Positions 16,953 through 26,260 of a DNA stretch of 64,000 nt are shown here, piece after piece (position 1 is the stretch's first letter; every line of letters starts with the position of its first letter). Location: assembly GCF_014212355.1 (NCBI RefSeq), contig NZ_JACKXD010000002.1:658778-722777 (forward strand), written 5' to 3'. The stretch is from Halobellus ruber. GTDB taxonomy: Archaea > Halobacteriota > Halobacteria > Halobacteriales > Haloferacaceae. The notes under the pieces are model-generated. The model made no database searches. It was not told the origin of the DNA and was given only the letters and a program-made list of their open reading frames with translations. Made by a program: the position numbers and the translations under genes.

Positions 16953-18173
16953 GTGCGTGATCCCGAAGTCCTCGTGATCGGTGGCGGTGCGACCGGCGTG
17001 GGCGTCGCCCGCGACCTCGCACTCCGTGGCGTACGGGCGACGGTCGTCGACCGCGACGGTCTCTGCAGCGGTGCATCCGGCCGCTCACACGGCCTGCTAC
17101 ACAGCGGCGCCCGGTATGCGGAATCGGACCCCGAGGGAGCTGCCGAGTGTCTCGCCGAGGCACGGGTTCTCAAACGGATCGCCGGCGCGTGTATCGCGGA
17201 CACCGGTGGGCTGTTCGTCAGCCTGTCCGGCGACGACGCCTCGTACTTCGAGGAGAAACGGACGGCGTGTCGGTCGGTCGGAATCCCGGTCGAGACGCTC
17301 TCGCCGCCGGAGGCGCGTGAAATCGTGCCCGAGCTACCGACGGAGGTCGAACACGCGATGCAGGTCCCCGACGGGGTGGTGTACCCCTCGCGGCTGATCG
17401 CGGCGAACGCGATCGACGCCAGCGCTCACGGCGCGGAGATCCGGCCACACGCCCCCGTAGAGTCGATCGAAGTCCGGAACGGGGCAGTTACCCAAGTCCG
17501 GCTCGGCGGCACTGCGGAGACGACCGTGAGCCCGGAGTTCGTGGTCAACGCCGCCGGCGCGTGGGCCGGTCGCGTCGCCGAACTGGCGGGGCTGTCGGTG
17601 GAGATGGCGCCGACGCGGGGCGTGATGGTGTCCGTCGAATACGACGGCCTCGGACCGGTACTGAACCGGTGTCGCCGACCGGACGACGGCGACATCGTCA
17701 TCCCACATCCCTCGGAGGCGGTCCTCGGAACCACGAGTGTCCCCGTTGCGGACCCGGACGACTACGAGACCGCGGACTGGGAGATCGACGTCTCGATCGA
17801 GGAGTGTGCGAAACTGCTTCCGCCGGTTGCGGAGGCGCCGATCCTGCGGTCGTGGTGGGGGCTCCGACCGCTGTACGCCCCCGAGGAGACTGCCCGCGGC
17901 GGCCGGGGGATCTCCAGAGGCTTCGTCCGGCTTGATCACGCCGACGACGACGTCGAGAATATGGTGAGCATCGTCGGGGGGAAACTCACCACGTACCGCC
18001 GGATGGCCGAAGCTACCGTCGACCTGGTCTGCGACCGCATCGGGTGTGCGGCCGCCTGCTCGACCGCCGACCGCCCGCTACTGGGGGCCGACGATCCGGC
18101 GCGGCTCGACGAAACGATCGCCGCGTTCGACGGCCAAGGGCCGACCGACGCCGACATCGTGGGCAACGTCTGA
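16953..18173 (+). CDS. GlpA-like FAD-dependent glycerol-3-phosphate dehydrogenase family protein
   Basis: A 406-residue flavoprotein of the DAO/GlpA family, which oxidises glycerol 3-phosphate to dihydroxyacetone phosphate at the membrane. N-terminal FAD motif VLVIGGGATGVGVARDLALR (about 5-24), the substrate-region segment GASGRSHGLLHSGARYAE and the late motif VSIVGGKLTTYRRMAEATVD are all present. It lacks the C-terminal [2Fe-2S]/BFD domain of longer haloarchaeal GlpA proteins, and no glpB or glpC gene is near, so substrate and electron acceptor are uncertain. The start is GTG at 16953. The stop codon is TGA at 18171-18173, formed at the outer edge of repeat copy C; the C-terminus could have been cut short there. 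Confidence 0.82.
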   Translation: MRDPEVLVIGGGATGVGVARDLALRGVRATVVDRDGLCSGASGRSHGLLHSGARYAESDPEGAAECLAEARVLKRIAGACIADTGGLFVSLSGDDASYFEEKRTACRSVGIPVETLSPPEAREIVPELPTEVEHAMQVPDGVVYPSRLIAANAIDASAHGAEIRPHAPVESIEVRNGAVTQVRLGGTAETTVSPEFVVNAAGAWAGRVAELAGLSVEMAPTRGVMVSVEYDGLGPVLNRCRRPDDGDIVIPHPSEAVLGTTSVPVADPDDYETADWEIDVSIEECAKLLPPVAEAPILRSWWGLRPLYAPEETARGGRGISRGFVRLDHADDDVENMVSIVGGKLTTYRRMAEATVDLVCDRIGCAAACSTADRPLLGADDPARLDETIAAFDGQGPTDADIVGNV

Positions 18174-18252
18174 TACTGTCGGCTATCGTCGCGTGACGGA
18201 TTTCGACACCCCGGGGTGTGGGAAATCTTCACGTAGTTATAGCCGACAGTAT
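18173..18252. repeat. 80-bp palindromic repeat, copy C
   Basis: Same length and core (ACACCCCGGGGTGT) as copies A and B, in reverse orientation: the CTATAACTACGTGA arm is on the right. The left edge TGATACTGTCGG contains the TGA of the GlpA-like gene. The junction is thus gene stop, then the GTGACGG-type arm, exactly as in copies A and B. Confidence 0.93.
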
Positions 18253-18334
18253 GAATCGGGGCTGTTGGCTCGTCCGACGGCGGACGCCGAGGGTTCACCC
18301 GACAACGGGCGCGGACTCGCGGCCCGCGGTTCCG

Positions 18335-18985
18335 TCACAACGGATACGTCCGGAGCGTCGTCGCCGCCGACCCCCAGTTCGAGGTGAGGTCGTACGCCAC
18401 GATGGAAATCCCCGCGACGGTCATCGGCGGCAACTCCGGATCGCGGTGCGCTTCGAGAAAATCGATCAGCCGGTCGTACCCCTCGTCGCCGGTGAAGTAC
18501 CCGAGCGTGAGATGCGGGATGAACTGCCGGGCGTCACGGTCGCTGGTGGTCGTCCACGGCAGTTCACACAGCGCCCGGTTCAGATCCGCGAGTCTTCCCC
18601 CGTCGTCGACCTCCGCATAGACCGTATCGGGAAAGAGGTTCAGCCGCGGGAAGTCGATCCTGAACGGCCCGCAGTCCTCGACGATTCCGGTGACGGCGTC
18701 GGCGATCCGTGTCGGTGAGACGGACGACGAGCCCCCCCGAGTTGCGGCGGTCGGGGTGTGGTCGAATAACTTGACCGTGAGGTGGAGTTCGTCTGTCGGC
18801 GTCGGCTTCAGGCACCGAAACTCCGACAGCCGATCGCGCAACCGGCGGTAGCGCGACGCCACCCGTGACTCCGAAAGGTCGATCAGTACTGCGAGCCGCT
18901 GGTCGCCGTCGGCAACGACCGGCGGATTCGGCGACGGCGTCAGTTCCCGCCGAATCTCCCAGTACTCGTCCGGATGCGACGCCAT
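18335..18985 (-). CDS. 2H phosphoesterase / 2'-5' RNA ligase family protein
   Basis: A 216-residue protein with the two HxT/S motifs that define the 2H phosphoesterase fold: HLTVKL (about 83-88) and HLTLGY (about 161-166). Members open or join 2',5' or cyclic phosphodiester bonds in RNA or nucleotides. The haloarchaeal form here starts MASHPDEYWEIRREL. Two in-frame ATGs lie upstream (19000, 19033). I prefer 18985 because an AT-rich element (about 19005-19014) is at the TATA distance, but 19000 is possible. The gene is bracketed by repeat copies C and D. Confidence 0.8.
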   Translation of the reverse strand: MASHPDEYWEIRRELTPSPNPPVVADGDQRLAVLIDLSESRVASRYRRLRDRLSEFRCLKPTPTDELHLTVKLFDHTPTAATRGGSSSVSPTRIADAVTGIVEDCGPFRIDFPRLNLFPDTVYAEVDDGGRLADLNRALCELPWTTTSDRDARQFIPHLTLGYFTGDEGYDRLIDFLEAHRDPELPPMTVAGISIVAYDLTSNWGSAATTLRTYPL

Positions 18986-19594
18986 TCCGTCGTCGTGCAT
19001 CCTATTATTAGTGTAACAGGAACGGTTGTTCATAATTGTTTGGTCGTCTCGGATACGCTACAGAGGGGATCGGTCGCGGCTATTCCCGGATGCTGTCCGG
19101 GCGCTGTTCCAGCCCGGCATCGGGCTACGTCACGACTCCGGGGACGGACTCCCGGCTACTGCTGCGAAGCGTCTGGTCGGCGTGACCCGACCGCGGGGAC
19201 CCCAGTCCTCGCAGGCTCACCGTGCTCCCCGTCCGGCGTCGGTGACGCGTCCGCCCGCCGGTCCCGACAGCGTCACGCGCGGCACACCTCATACTGCCGG
19301 CTATAGTCGCGTGACGGAGTTCGACACCCCGGGGGGTGTGGAAGATCTTCACGTAGTTATAGCCGACAGTATCAGTCCGGAGGGGCCGCCGTTCGACGAG
19401 CCCGAACCCGGTGACGACGGGACGGCCGCGCCGGAGAGGCTTTGCCCCGGTAGAAAGCCATCCGGCCGACACGGCGGTAATCGACGCCGCTGGCCCGCAG
19501 GAGACGCCGATGGGGCCGTCGGCCGCCGGTGCCGCCGGCCTCGTCGAGGAGGCGGATTACCACCGAGTGTCACACCCACAGCGCCCGGGGGCGG
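18986..19594. other. About 600 bp without a confident gene, containing repeat D
   Basis: Holds an AT-rich promoter region (19005-19045) for the 2H gene and repeat copy D. The rest (19050-19290 and 19373-19594) has short open frames with basic composition on both strands. One, minus 19372-19563 (63 codons), ends with a TGA at the edge of repeat D, but I cannot recognise it. Confidence 0.6.
19291..19372. repeat. 80-bp palindromic repeat family, copy D (82 bp)
   Basis: Same family with two extra G residues in the core (CACCCCGGGGGGTGTG). Orientation matches copy C, 1118 bp away. The right edge CCGACAGTAT is followed by CAG as in copies A and B. Unlike the other three, the GTGACGG-type arm does not touch a gene's stop codon. 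Confidence 0.92.
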
Positions 19595-19936
19595 CTACCG
19601 TTCGTTGCGCCGGGCGAGCGACTGCCGGTCGAGTTCCGCGACGACCGGCCTGCCGCCTTCGAGCATCCGGTCGGCGATTTCGATCGCGGCTGTCAACTCC
19701 TCCACCGAGAGGTGTTCGTAGGCAGGCCGGCCCGCAACGTGTTCGTACCAGACGTCCTGGAACAACGTATCGAGCACGACGCGGGCGAAGCAGCGATCGG
19801 CCCGGATCGGCCAGTCGCCGCCGGCCCGCGCCTGCGCCGGCAACGCACCGTGGACCTTTCGCTCGTACTCCGCGCGAAGCCCCGAGATATCCGCGCCGGT
19901 TAGCGTTTCCTGCCCCACAGACGGCGTTCGGGCCAC
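19595..19936 (-). CDS. Conserved haloarchaeal protein of unknown function
   Basis: A 113-residue protein with natural haloarchaeal composition. A helical segment with DWPIRADRCFARVVLDTLFQDVW (split here by family-typical Asp/Arg) is followed by GRPAYEHLSVEELTAAIEIA and VVAELDRQSLARR. I recall related haloarchaeal proteins with the pattern HCFAR-WYDHV-GRPAY, but no function. The apparent start is GTG at 19936; no clear TATA box is seen. Nothing in its neighbours suggests a role. Confidence 0.6.
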   Translation of the reverse strand: MARTPSVGQETLTGADISGLRAEYERKVHGALPAQARAGGDWPIRADRCFARVVLDTLFQDVWYEHVAGRPAYEHLSVEELTAAIEIADRMLEGGRPVVAELDRQSLARRNER

Positions 19937-20110
19937 GGGGAATTGAACCTGTCCGCTCGAACGGCAACCCGGGGCGGATCACGGGGTAGCGTCCGGCGAG
20001 CGTGGCGTGACACGAACGGAGAGCGCGGCGGGTCGACCATCGCTGACTGGGCTTTCGCCGGAGCGACGCGGTCGCCGGAAACTGGGGGAGGGGCCGTCGA
20101 CGGCCGGGGA

Positions 20111-21460
20111 TTATCCGTCCGGCGCACTCGACTCCGCCGGCACCTCGTCGTCGTCCACGCGTTCGATCCGCAGCGTCGAGATCCGTGCCCCGTCGACGCT
20201 CCGCACCTCGATGTCGAAGCCGTCCGCCCGGACGGCGTCACCCACTGTCGGGGCGCTGTTCAGGCGGTCCAACACCAGCCCACCGAGCGTCTCGAACCCG
20301 TCGCCCTCGAAGTCAGTACCCAGGGTTCCGTTGACGACCGACAGCGTGACCGAGCCGTCGGCGTCGTAGACGCCGCCGGCGCGTGCCCGGATCGAGTGCT
20401 CCCCGGCGTCGGCGTCGAACCCGTCGCGGAGGTCGCCCACGACGGCCTCGACGACGTCTTCGACGGTCGCGATGCCCTCGAAGGCCCCCCACTCGTCGAT
20501 GACGGCGGCCATCTGCCGGCGCTCGTCCCGGAACTGCACGAGCAGGTCGTCGATCGCCGTCGTCTCCGGCACGACGACGACGTCGCGTGCGAGGTCGCCC
20601 GCGGTCGCAGGCTCCGACTCCGCGTCCATCGCACGCAACACGTCCTTCGCGTCGACGAACCCGACGACGCGGTCCGGGTCGTCGGCCGCGACAACCGGAT
20701 ACCGGGTGTGGTTGGCGTCGAGGACCGTCGCACGCAGTTCGGACAGCGACGCGTCGGCGGAGACGCTCACCACGTCGGGCCGGGGCACCATCACCTCGCG
20801 GACCACCGTGTCGTCGAGGTCGAACACGCGCTCGATCATCTCGACCTCGCTCTCGTCGACGTGGCCCGCGTCCCCGGAGCGTGCGAGCACGCGGCGGAGC
20901 TCCCGTTCCTCCATCGTCTCGTCGGTCTCCGAGGCCGGCGGGACACCGATGGCCCGCGTGAACCCGTTGGCGGCGCCGTTGAACACGACGATCCCGGGGT
21001 ACAGCAGGTAGTACGACGCTTTCATCGGCGGCGCGAGCAACAGCGACACCCGGCCGGCGTCGGCGATGGCGATCGTCTTCGGCGCGAGTTCGCCGAAGAC
21101 GACGTGGAGGAACGTGATGAATCCGAACCCGATCGCGAACGCGACGAGGTGGATCAGCGACGCCGGAAGCACCGACGCCAACACCGGCTCGATCAGCGCC
21201 GCCACCGCGGGCTCGCCGATCCATCCGAGCCCGAGCGACGCGATCGTTATGCCGAGTTGCGTCGCCGCGAGGTAGTCGTCGAGGTTCCCCATCACGTCCT
21301 GGAGGGCGGCCGAGCCCGCGCGACCCTCCGCGGCCAACTGCTCGACCGACGTGGAGCGAACGCGGACGAAGGCGAACTCCGAGGCCACGAAGAAGCCGTT
21401 CAAGACCACCAGGAACAGCGCGACGAGCACCCGACCGGCCGAGAGGGCGACGTTTACCAT
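20111..21460 (-). CDS. CNNM-type (DUF21 + CBS pair + CorC/HlyC) transporter-associated protein
   Basis: A 449-residue membrane protein of the 'hemolysin family', relatives of which act in Mg2+/Co2+ efflux. The DUF21 membrane domain (about 1-200) has FFVASEFAFVRVRSTSVEQL, DYLAATQLGITIASLGLGWIGEP and HVVFGELAPKTIAI. The CBS pair follows (about 215-340: VREVMVPRPDVVSVSADASL, TRYPVVAADDPDRVVGFVDA). The C-terminal CorC/HlyC transporter-associated domain is about 350-440 with ETLGGLVLDRL. Start MVNVALSAGR at 21460 begins the first helix; an in-frame ATG at 21595 adds a basic leader that I rejected. Confidence 0.92.
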   Translation of the reverse strand: MVNVALSAGRVLVALFLVVLNGFFVASEFAFVRVRSTSVEQLAAEGRAGSAALQDVMGNLDDYLAATQLGITIASLGLGWIGEPAVAALIEPVLASVLPASLIHLVAFAIGFGFITFLHVVFGELAPKTIAIADAGRVSLLLAPPMKASYYLLYPGIVVFNGAANGFTRAIGVPPASETDETMEERELRRVLARSGDAGHVDESEVEMIERVFDLDDTVVREVMVPRPDVVSVSADASLSELRATVLDANHTRYPVVAADDPDRVVGFVDAKDVLRAMDAESEPATAGDLARDVVVVPETTAIDDLLVQFRDERRQMAAVIDEWGAFEGIATVEDVVEAVVGDLRDGFDADAGEHSIRARAGGVYDADGSVTLSVVNGTLGTDFEGDGFETLGGLVLDRLNSAPTVGDAVRADGFDIEVRSVDGARISTLRIERVDDDEVPAESSAPDG

Positions 21461-21628
21461 CCACGGCTCCCGGCGGGTCGTCTCACGGTCGGTCGTTCCC
21501 GCTCCGATCTCCCGCCCGTGCCGTTTGCGGGACTCCCGGCGGTGCGCCCGTTCGAGTGTCGGTGGGTCACACCGATGGGTTTCCGGTCCGCACATTAAAA
21601 ACCGGGACTCCGGGTCCGGCCGGGGCAG

Positions 21629-22696
21629 TTACTGGATCCGGTACCGCAACAGCGCCGCGATCCCGCCGAGGTTCTTCAACTGCCGCCCCGGGTCGAACTC
21701 CCCGGAGAACACCGTCACTTCTCCGCCCTGCTGTTCGACCGACTCCACTACCTCGTTGACGTCGAGGTCCCAGTCGCCGTCGCCCTGCCGTTCCCGGCGC
21801 AGCCGGTCGTCGACGATCAGTAGCTCCTCGACGGCGCCGAACTCCGCGGCTTCGGCGACCTCCTCGATCCCGTAGGCGACCGTCTCGCCCGTCGCGATCC
21901 GCTCCATCAGTTCGTCGATGAGTTCGGCCTCCGTCGAGATCCGGGTCCGGGTCTGGATTTCGTCGACCGCACCGCGTTTCAGCACCTCGTGGACGCCCCG
22001 GTCGCCGACGCCTGCGGTGTCGACGACGGTGAGCTTCCCGGCGACCTCGGGGTGATTTTCCCCGATGTAGTCGCAGGCGTCCTGCTTGGTGAACCCCGGC
22101 CCCGCGAGAATGACGGCGTCGACGTCCATCCGTGCGAGCGCCGCGGCGAGTTCCTCGAAGAGTTCCGAACGCGGCCGGGCGTACTCCCCCTTCCCGGTGG
22201 GTGCGGTGAACGAGAACCGCTCCTCGGTACCGTACTGGGCGACGGTGTGGACGTGCGCTTCGCCCTCCTCGACGGTCGCGATCGCGACGTCGGCGTTCTC
22301 GGCGGCCTCCTCGGCCGCCTCGATCCGGTCGATCTGGTCGGGTTTGAACCGCTTTTCGATCGTCACCTCGTCGTGGGGCTCGACGTTCAGCGTGTGGTGA
22401 CGGCCGAGTTGGTCCTCACGGGAGCAGCCGATGATCTCGCCGCCGACCCGCAGGCGGTTGGCGAAGCGGGCGAACTCCACGTCGTCGACGCCGATCGTGA
22501 CGAAGAGGTGTTCGCGCTCCCCGCCGGTGTCCCGGAGGTTCTCGTCGTCCCGCTGGATCCGCCGGGTGGTGTCGCCGGAAACCCGGTCGCCGTCCTCTAA
22601 GACGTGCGAGAGGTGCCACAGGTCGTCGACGTTCTCGGGGACGAGGGTGATGCGCTCGCGGCCCTCCTCGCCGCGACCGCGGTCCGAAATTCGCAT
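21629..22696 (-). CDS. pelA: mRNA surveillance protein pelota (Dom34)
   Basis: Archaeal pelota, which enters the A site of stalled ribosomes and, with aABCE1 and aEF1A, splits them. The 355-residue protein has the three-domain layout: an Sm-like N-domain (about 1-130, [20 protein letters not shown]), and eRF1-like central and C-terminal domains (about 135-260 and 265-355, [12 protein letters not shown]). As in all pelota proteins there is no GGQ motif. A second ATG six bases upstream (22702) is possible. RqcH, a second stalled-ribosome factor, is encoded 3.6 kb away on the same strand. Confidence 0.93.
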   Translation of the reverse strand: MRISDRGRGEEGRERITLVPENVDDLWHLSHVLEDGDRVSGDTTRRIQRDDENLRDTGGEREHLFVTIGVDDVEFARFANRLRVGGEIIGCSREDQLGRHHTLNVEPHDEVTIEKRFKPDQIDRIEAAEEAAENADVAIATVEEGEAHVHTVAQYGTEERFSFTAPTGKGEYARPRSELFEELAAALARMDVDAVILAGPGFTKQDACDYIGENHPEVAGKLTVVDTAGVGDRGVHEVLKRGAVDEIQTRTRISTEAELIDELMERIATGETVAYGIEEVAEAAEFGAVEELLIVDDRLRRERQGDGDWDLDVNEVVESVEQQGGEVTVFSGEFDPGRQLKNLGGIAALLRYRIQ

Positions 22697-22832
22697 ACCC
22701 ACGAGTCGGCGGGCGGCCGGGAAAGGTGCTGCTATTCGGCCTCTCGTCCCGTCACGTGGGGATCCGCCGTCCTGAGTTCCCCGGAAAGCGAGGGGGACGG
22801 ACCGGTCCTCGGCGATGTCCGGGGTTGACCAC

Positions 22833-24506
22833 TTACTCCGCCGGCTGTTTTACTGCGCGCCCGGCGACGTCGATGCGGAACCGTGCGCCGCCGTTCTCGT
22901 TCTCGCTCACGTCGACGTCCCACCCGTGGGCCTCGACGATCTCGGCGACGATCCTGAGTCCGAATCCGGTCCCCTCCTCGTCGGGCGAATAGCCGCTCTC
23001 GAATATCCGCTCGTGGTCCGCCTCGGGGACGCCGGGGCCGTCGTCGGCGACGTAGAACCCGTTTCCGTCGGGGAGTTCGCCGACGGTAACTGTCACCTCG
23101 GGCCCTCCGTGGTCGATCGCGTTTCGGAACAGGTTCTCGAGTACCTGTCGGAGCCGGGATCGATCGGCCCGGACAGTCAGGCTGACGTCGGTCCGCAACG
23201 TCGCCTCGCCGGTGGCAACCGTCCGCCAACAGGCATCGACGAGCTCTGCGAGTTCGACGGGCTCCGGATCCCTGACCGCCTCGCCCTGCCGTGCCAGCGT
23301 CAGCAGGTCGTCGATGAGCGTCTCCATCCGGTCGAGCGCGTCCGCACTCCGGTCGAGGTGGTCGCTTTCGTACTCCTCGCGGGCGAGTTCCAGCCGCCCG
23401 CTCGCGACGCTGAGCGGGTTTCGGAGATCGTGGCTGACGACGCTGGCGAACTGATCGAGCCGCTCCGTCTGCCGTTCGAGTTCCCGTTGGCGTCGCTGCT
23501 GTTGGGTGACGTCCCGGAGCACGAGCAGGTCGCCGCGTTTCTGCTCGTCGCGGGTGCGGATCGGCGAGACGCCGATATCGAAGGTCCGTTGTTCCCCGTC
23601 GAGGTCAAGGGAGACGGTACTCTTCGCTCCGTCCACCGCATTCGCTAGCGCGGGAGCGACGTCCGAGAGCGTCTCCGCTCCCTCAGGGACGAGACGAGCA
23701 GCGGCGTCGTTGAGCGCGATCGGTCCCCGAACGTCGTCGCGGACGATGATCGGGTCGTTCATCTCCTCCAGTAGCAGGTCCGTCACCAGCGGCTCGTAGT
23801 CGAGGAAGTCGTACGCGAAGAGCGCGCTCCCGACGACGACGACGGTGACGGTGAAGAAGATCGGCGAAGGATCGAGCGACGGATGGAGGCTGTAGCCGCC
23901 GACGTAGTATGCGACGTTGATGCCGACGAACGCCAGATCGCCGCCGAGGACGGCGAGCGCTTGGCGACCCTGGCCGCCGACCGCCCGTCGCGCAAAGCGT
24001 ATCAGCAGCCAATACGTCACGAGGACGGCGCCGTAGATGACGAGAAGATTCGCGGTGAAGAGATCCGTCGGAGTCCACTCGACCAACATCAGTCCCTGGA
24101 ACGACGCCGGACGAGGATCGGCGAGCAGAAGCTCGGTCACCGGGTTCGTGAGAACGAGCAGGACGTAGATCGCGTTCCACCCGAGAAACAGCGTTCGAGG
24201 CCACCCCCGGAAGCGCTCGTCCCGCCGCGTGTAGGCCACCACGAAGACCACCCACGAGACGAGCGATCCGAGCGCGAAGACGTACGAGAGCGTTTTGAAC
24301 GCCAGCGCCGCGTTGAACGTCGGGCTGAGCCAAGTCAGCGCCGTTGCCGTCGACCAAGCCGACTGAAACAGCACGAACCACAGAAACGGGCGGGCGGCTG
24401 CCGTGTCGCTACGGCGCCACGCGAGAAGCGCGAGCGCGCCTCCGATCACGGCGCTGACGAACGCTGCACCGACGAGCCCGGTCGCCAGAGCTGACAACTC
24501 GGTCAC
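22833..24506 (-). CDS. Sensor histidine kinase with N-terminal 7TM domain
   Basis: A 557-residue membrane sensor kinase. The first 225 residues form seven hydrophobic helices of the histidine kinase N-terminal 7TM type. Then comes a PAS-like domain (about 230-335: [22 protein letters not shown]) and a HisKA domain with phospho-acceptor H359 in [10 protein letters not shown]. The HATPase domain has N-box [13 protein letters not shown]1 DDGPGV and G2 GTGFGLRI. No response regulator gene is adjacent. The start is GTG 24506; CTTTATAT (24531-24538) is 27 bp upstream, so the message is probably leaderless. Its kinase core resembles that of the hybrid kinase at 49696. Confidence 0.92.
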   Translation of the reverse strand: MTELSALATGLVGAAFVSAVIGGALALLAWRRSDTAAARPFLWFVLFQSAWSTATALTWLSPTFNAALAFKTLSYVFALGSLVSWVVFVVAYTRRDERFRGWPRTLFLGWNAIYVLLVLTNPVTELLLADPRPASFQGLMLVEWTPTDLFTANLLVIYGAVLVTYWLLIRFARRAVGGQGRQALAVLGGDLAFVGINVAYYVGGYSLHPSLDPSPIFFTVTVVVVGSALFAYDFLDYEPLVTDLLLEEMNDPIIVRDDVRGPIALNDAAARLVPEGAETLSDVAPALANAVDGAKSTVSLDLDGEQRTFDIGVSPIRTRDEQKRGDLLVLRDVTQQQRRQRELERQTERLDQFASVVSHDLRNPLSVASGRLELAREEYESDHLDRSADALDRMETLIDDLLTLARQGEAVRDPEPVELAELVDACWRTVATGEATLRTDVSLTVRADRSRLRQVLENLFRNAIDHGGPEVTVTVGELPDGNGFYVADDGPGVPEADHERIFESGYSPDEEGTGFGLRIVAEIVEAHGWDVDVSENENGGARFRIDVAGRAVKQPAE

Positions 24507-24530
24507 TCGTGCCTCGTTTTCCGGGACTCA

Positions 24531-24538
24531 ATATAAAG
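24531..24538 (-). promoter_or_regulatory. TATA-like box of the 7TM histidine kinase
   Basis: CTTTATAT on the minus strand, 27 bp before the GTG start at 24506. It decides the start codon, since no ATG is near. Confidence 0.55.
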
Positions 24539-24646
24539 ATCCGGCGGCGTCCAGCGCGGTTGTCACCAGCGAACCGCACTCTGCGACCGGGTGGTTGGGG
24601 GGCAACCTATCGGCTCAGTAGCCGGGGGGTCGAACCGACGGAGCCA

Positions 24647-25318
24647 TCAGTATTCCGCGCCGTCGGCGTCGAGTCCCGCCGCGAAGCCGCGACCGAACAG
24701 GTAGTAGGTCGCGATCTGGACGTAGAACAGGCCGAAGATTCCGACGAGCAGGAGGGTCAGAACGCTCGCGATGGTCCCCAAAACGAGGCTGACAGCGATC
24801 ACGAGCACCCACGCGATCAGGTATTCACGGGTCAGCGCACCCGAGAGCACCGTCGACAGATCGAACGCCGCCACGAGCGAATCCTCGCGGGCAAAGTTCG
24901 CGAACATCGCGGGGACGACGTAGCTGAGCAGGAGAACGGCAACGGCGAAGACGACTATCCCGAGAAGCCCCAACCGGCCGCTCGCCGCACCGGGATCCAC
25001 CCCGGAGGGATCGCCGGCGAGGAGCGATCCCGCGCCCAGCAGGACCGCGACGGCGATCTGCACGGCGAGGAGGACGATCACTACGAAGACGTTCAGGACG
25101 AACAGTTTCACCCCGTCGATCAGCAGTTCCACCCAGTCGTCGAACTGCGGTAGATCGGGATCACCGTTCGTGACGCCGCGTAGGACGCGCACGTAATACC
25201 CCTGCAGGAAGAACCACGGCAGTACCAGCACCGAAAGGACGGTCAGAAGGCCGCCGATGAGGATCGTGCGGACCCAGCTTTCGCCGTCCAGCGGATAGCG
25301 GAGAGCGTCGGAAAGCAT
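24647..25318 (-). CDS. DUF4013 membrane protein 1
   Basis: A 223-residue membrane protein. DUF4013 signature: ALRYPLDGESWVRTILIGG at the start, GYYVRVLRGVTNGDPDLPQF, and a C-terminal FVQIATYYLFGRGF-like block (here LFYVQIATYYLFGRGF). About six transmembrane helices. The family is unknown in function and common in haloarchaea and methanogens. It is a paralogue of the next gene (25420), with the same order of blocks, and is probably co-transcribed with it over a 100-bp spacer. Confidence 0.88.
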   Translation of the reverse strand: MLSDALRYPLDGESWVRTILIGGLLTVLSVLVLPWFFLQGYYVRVLRGVTNGDPDLPQFDDWVELLIDGVKLFVLNVFVVIVLLAVQIAVAVLLGAGSLLAGDPSGVDPGAASGRLGLLGIVVFAVAVLLLSYVVPAMFANFAREDSLVAAFDLSTVLSGALTREYLIAWVLVIAVSLVLGTIASVLTLLLVGIFGLFYVQIATYYLFGRGFAAGLDADGAEY

Positions 25319-25419
25319 CGTTCAAACCAACTCGCTTCCGGTAAGTAGTTCTACCCAAGAGTGAGACGGCGATTTTGACGAGCGGCTGATACTATTTCCG
25401 GCTCCCCAGCCGATGCCGA

Positions 25420-26142
25420 TCAGACCGTCGACCCCTCCACCGGCGTCTCACCGGGTTCTGCGGGTTCGAGTCCCCGGTGATCCCCCCACGCGCGACCGAC
25501 GATGTAGTAGGCGGAGACGGCGGCGTAGAACCCGACGAACCCGCCGATCACGAAGCCGATGATCGGGATCGCGTTCAGCGCACCCGTGAGCAGTCCCGCG
25601 CCGACCACGACGGCGAACGCCCACAGCCACGCGATCGCGTAGGTGCCGGAGAGAAGCGCCGGACGGAGCCTGGAGACCGAGAAGCCGGCGGTAACCTCGC
25701 CGGTCTCCGCCAGCGCCGCGATCGCTGCAGGCACGACGTAGGCGGCCACTAGGGCCGTCACGAGAGCCAGCAAGCCGCCGACGAGCAGGACCACGAGCCC
25801 GAGACCGCCTGCGGCCGTTCCGGCGGCTCCCGGCCCCTCGACGACCGTGAACGGGAGGATCGATCCCGCCACGACGACCACCGCCAGCACGGCGGGGACG
25901 AGACCGTAGGCGAGCGTTATCGCGAACGCTTTCACCCCGTCGACGAGCATATCGCCCCACTCGTCGAACGCCGGGGGGTGTTCGTCGCCGTGCATCGTGC
26001 GCTCCAAGACCCGGACGAGGTAGCCCAAAACAAGGATGGTCGGCACGACGAGCGCACCCAGAAGGCTCAGGATACCGCCGATCAGTACTGTTCTCGTCCA
26101 GTCGTCGTCGTCCCGGGGGTAGTGGAGTGCATCCTCTATCAT
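25420..26142 (-). CDS. DUF4013 membrane protein 2 (tandem paralogue)
   Basis: A 240-residue paralogue of the neighbouring DUF4013 gene. Shared blocks: ALHYPRDDDDWTRTVLIGG, GYLVRVLERTMHGDEHPPAF, and GFYAAVSAYYIVGRAWG near the end. About six or seven transmembrane helices; the C-terminus is a short acidic tail. The pair probably arose by tandem duplication, and divergence of the middle part suggests an old event. The 118 bp before it contain a TATA-like CATAAG (26231-26236) but no gene. Confidence 0.88.
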   Translation of the reverse strand: MIEDALHYPRDDDDWTRTVLIGGILSLLGALVVPTILVLGYLVRVLERTMHGDEHPPAFDEWGDMLVDGVKAFAITLAYGLVPAVLAVVVVAGSILPFTVVEGPGAAGTAAGGLGLVVLLVGGLLALVTALVAAYVVPAAIAALAETGEVTAGFSVSRLRPALLSGTYAIAWLWAFAVVVGAGLLTGALNAIPIIGFVIGGFVGFYAAVSAYYIVGRAWGDHRGLEPAEPGETPVEGSTV

Positions 26143-26260
26143 AGCGATCGAGCGGTGCCGGCCCCCGCGTGCGTCCGACTCGCTGCGCGGCCGAATGACC
26201 TGCTCTGTGCGTCTTACGGCGCCGACGAGACATAAGTATAGTCCAGTTACTCGCCGGTGG

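Noticed and set aside
19372..19563. 63-codon minus-strand frame ending at the edge of repeat D
   Set aside because: Very Arg-rich with no recognisable family. Kept only as a note because its stop lies at the repeat edge.
19940..19990. tRNA T-arm-like sequence (GGTTCAATTCCCC on the minus strand)
   Set aside because: No acceptor-stem partner, D-arm or anticodon arm could be found at the right distances.
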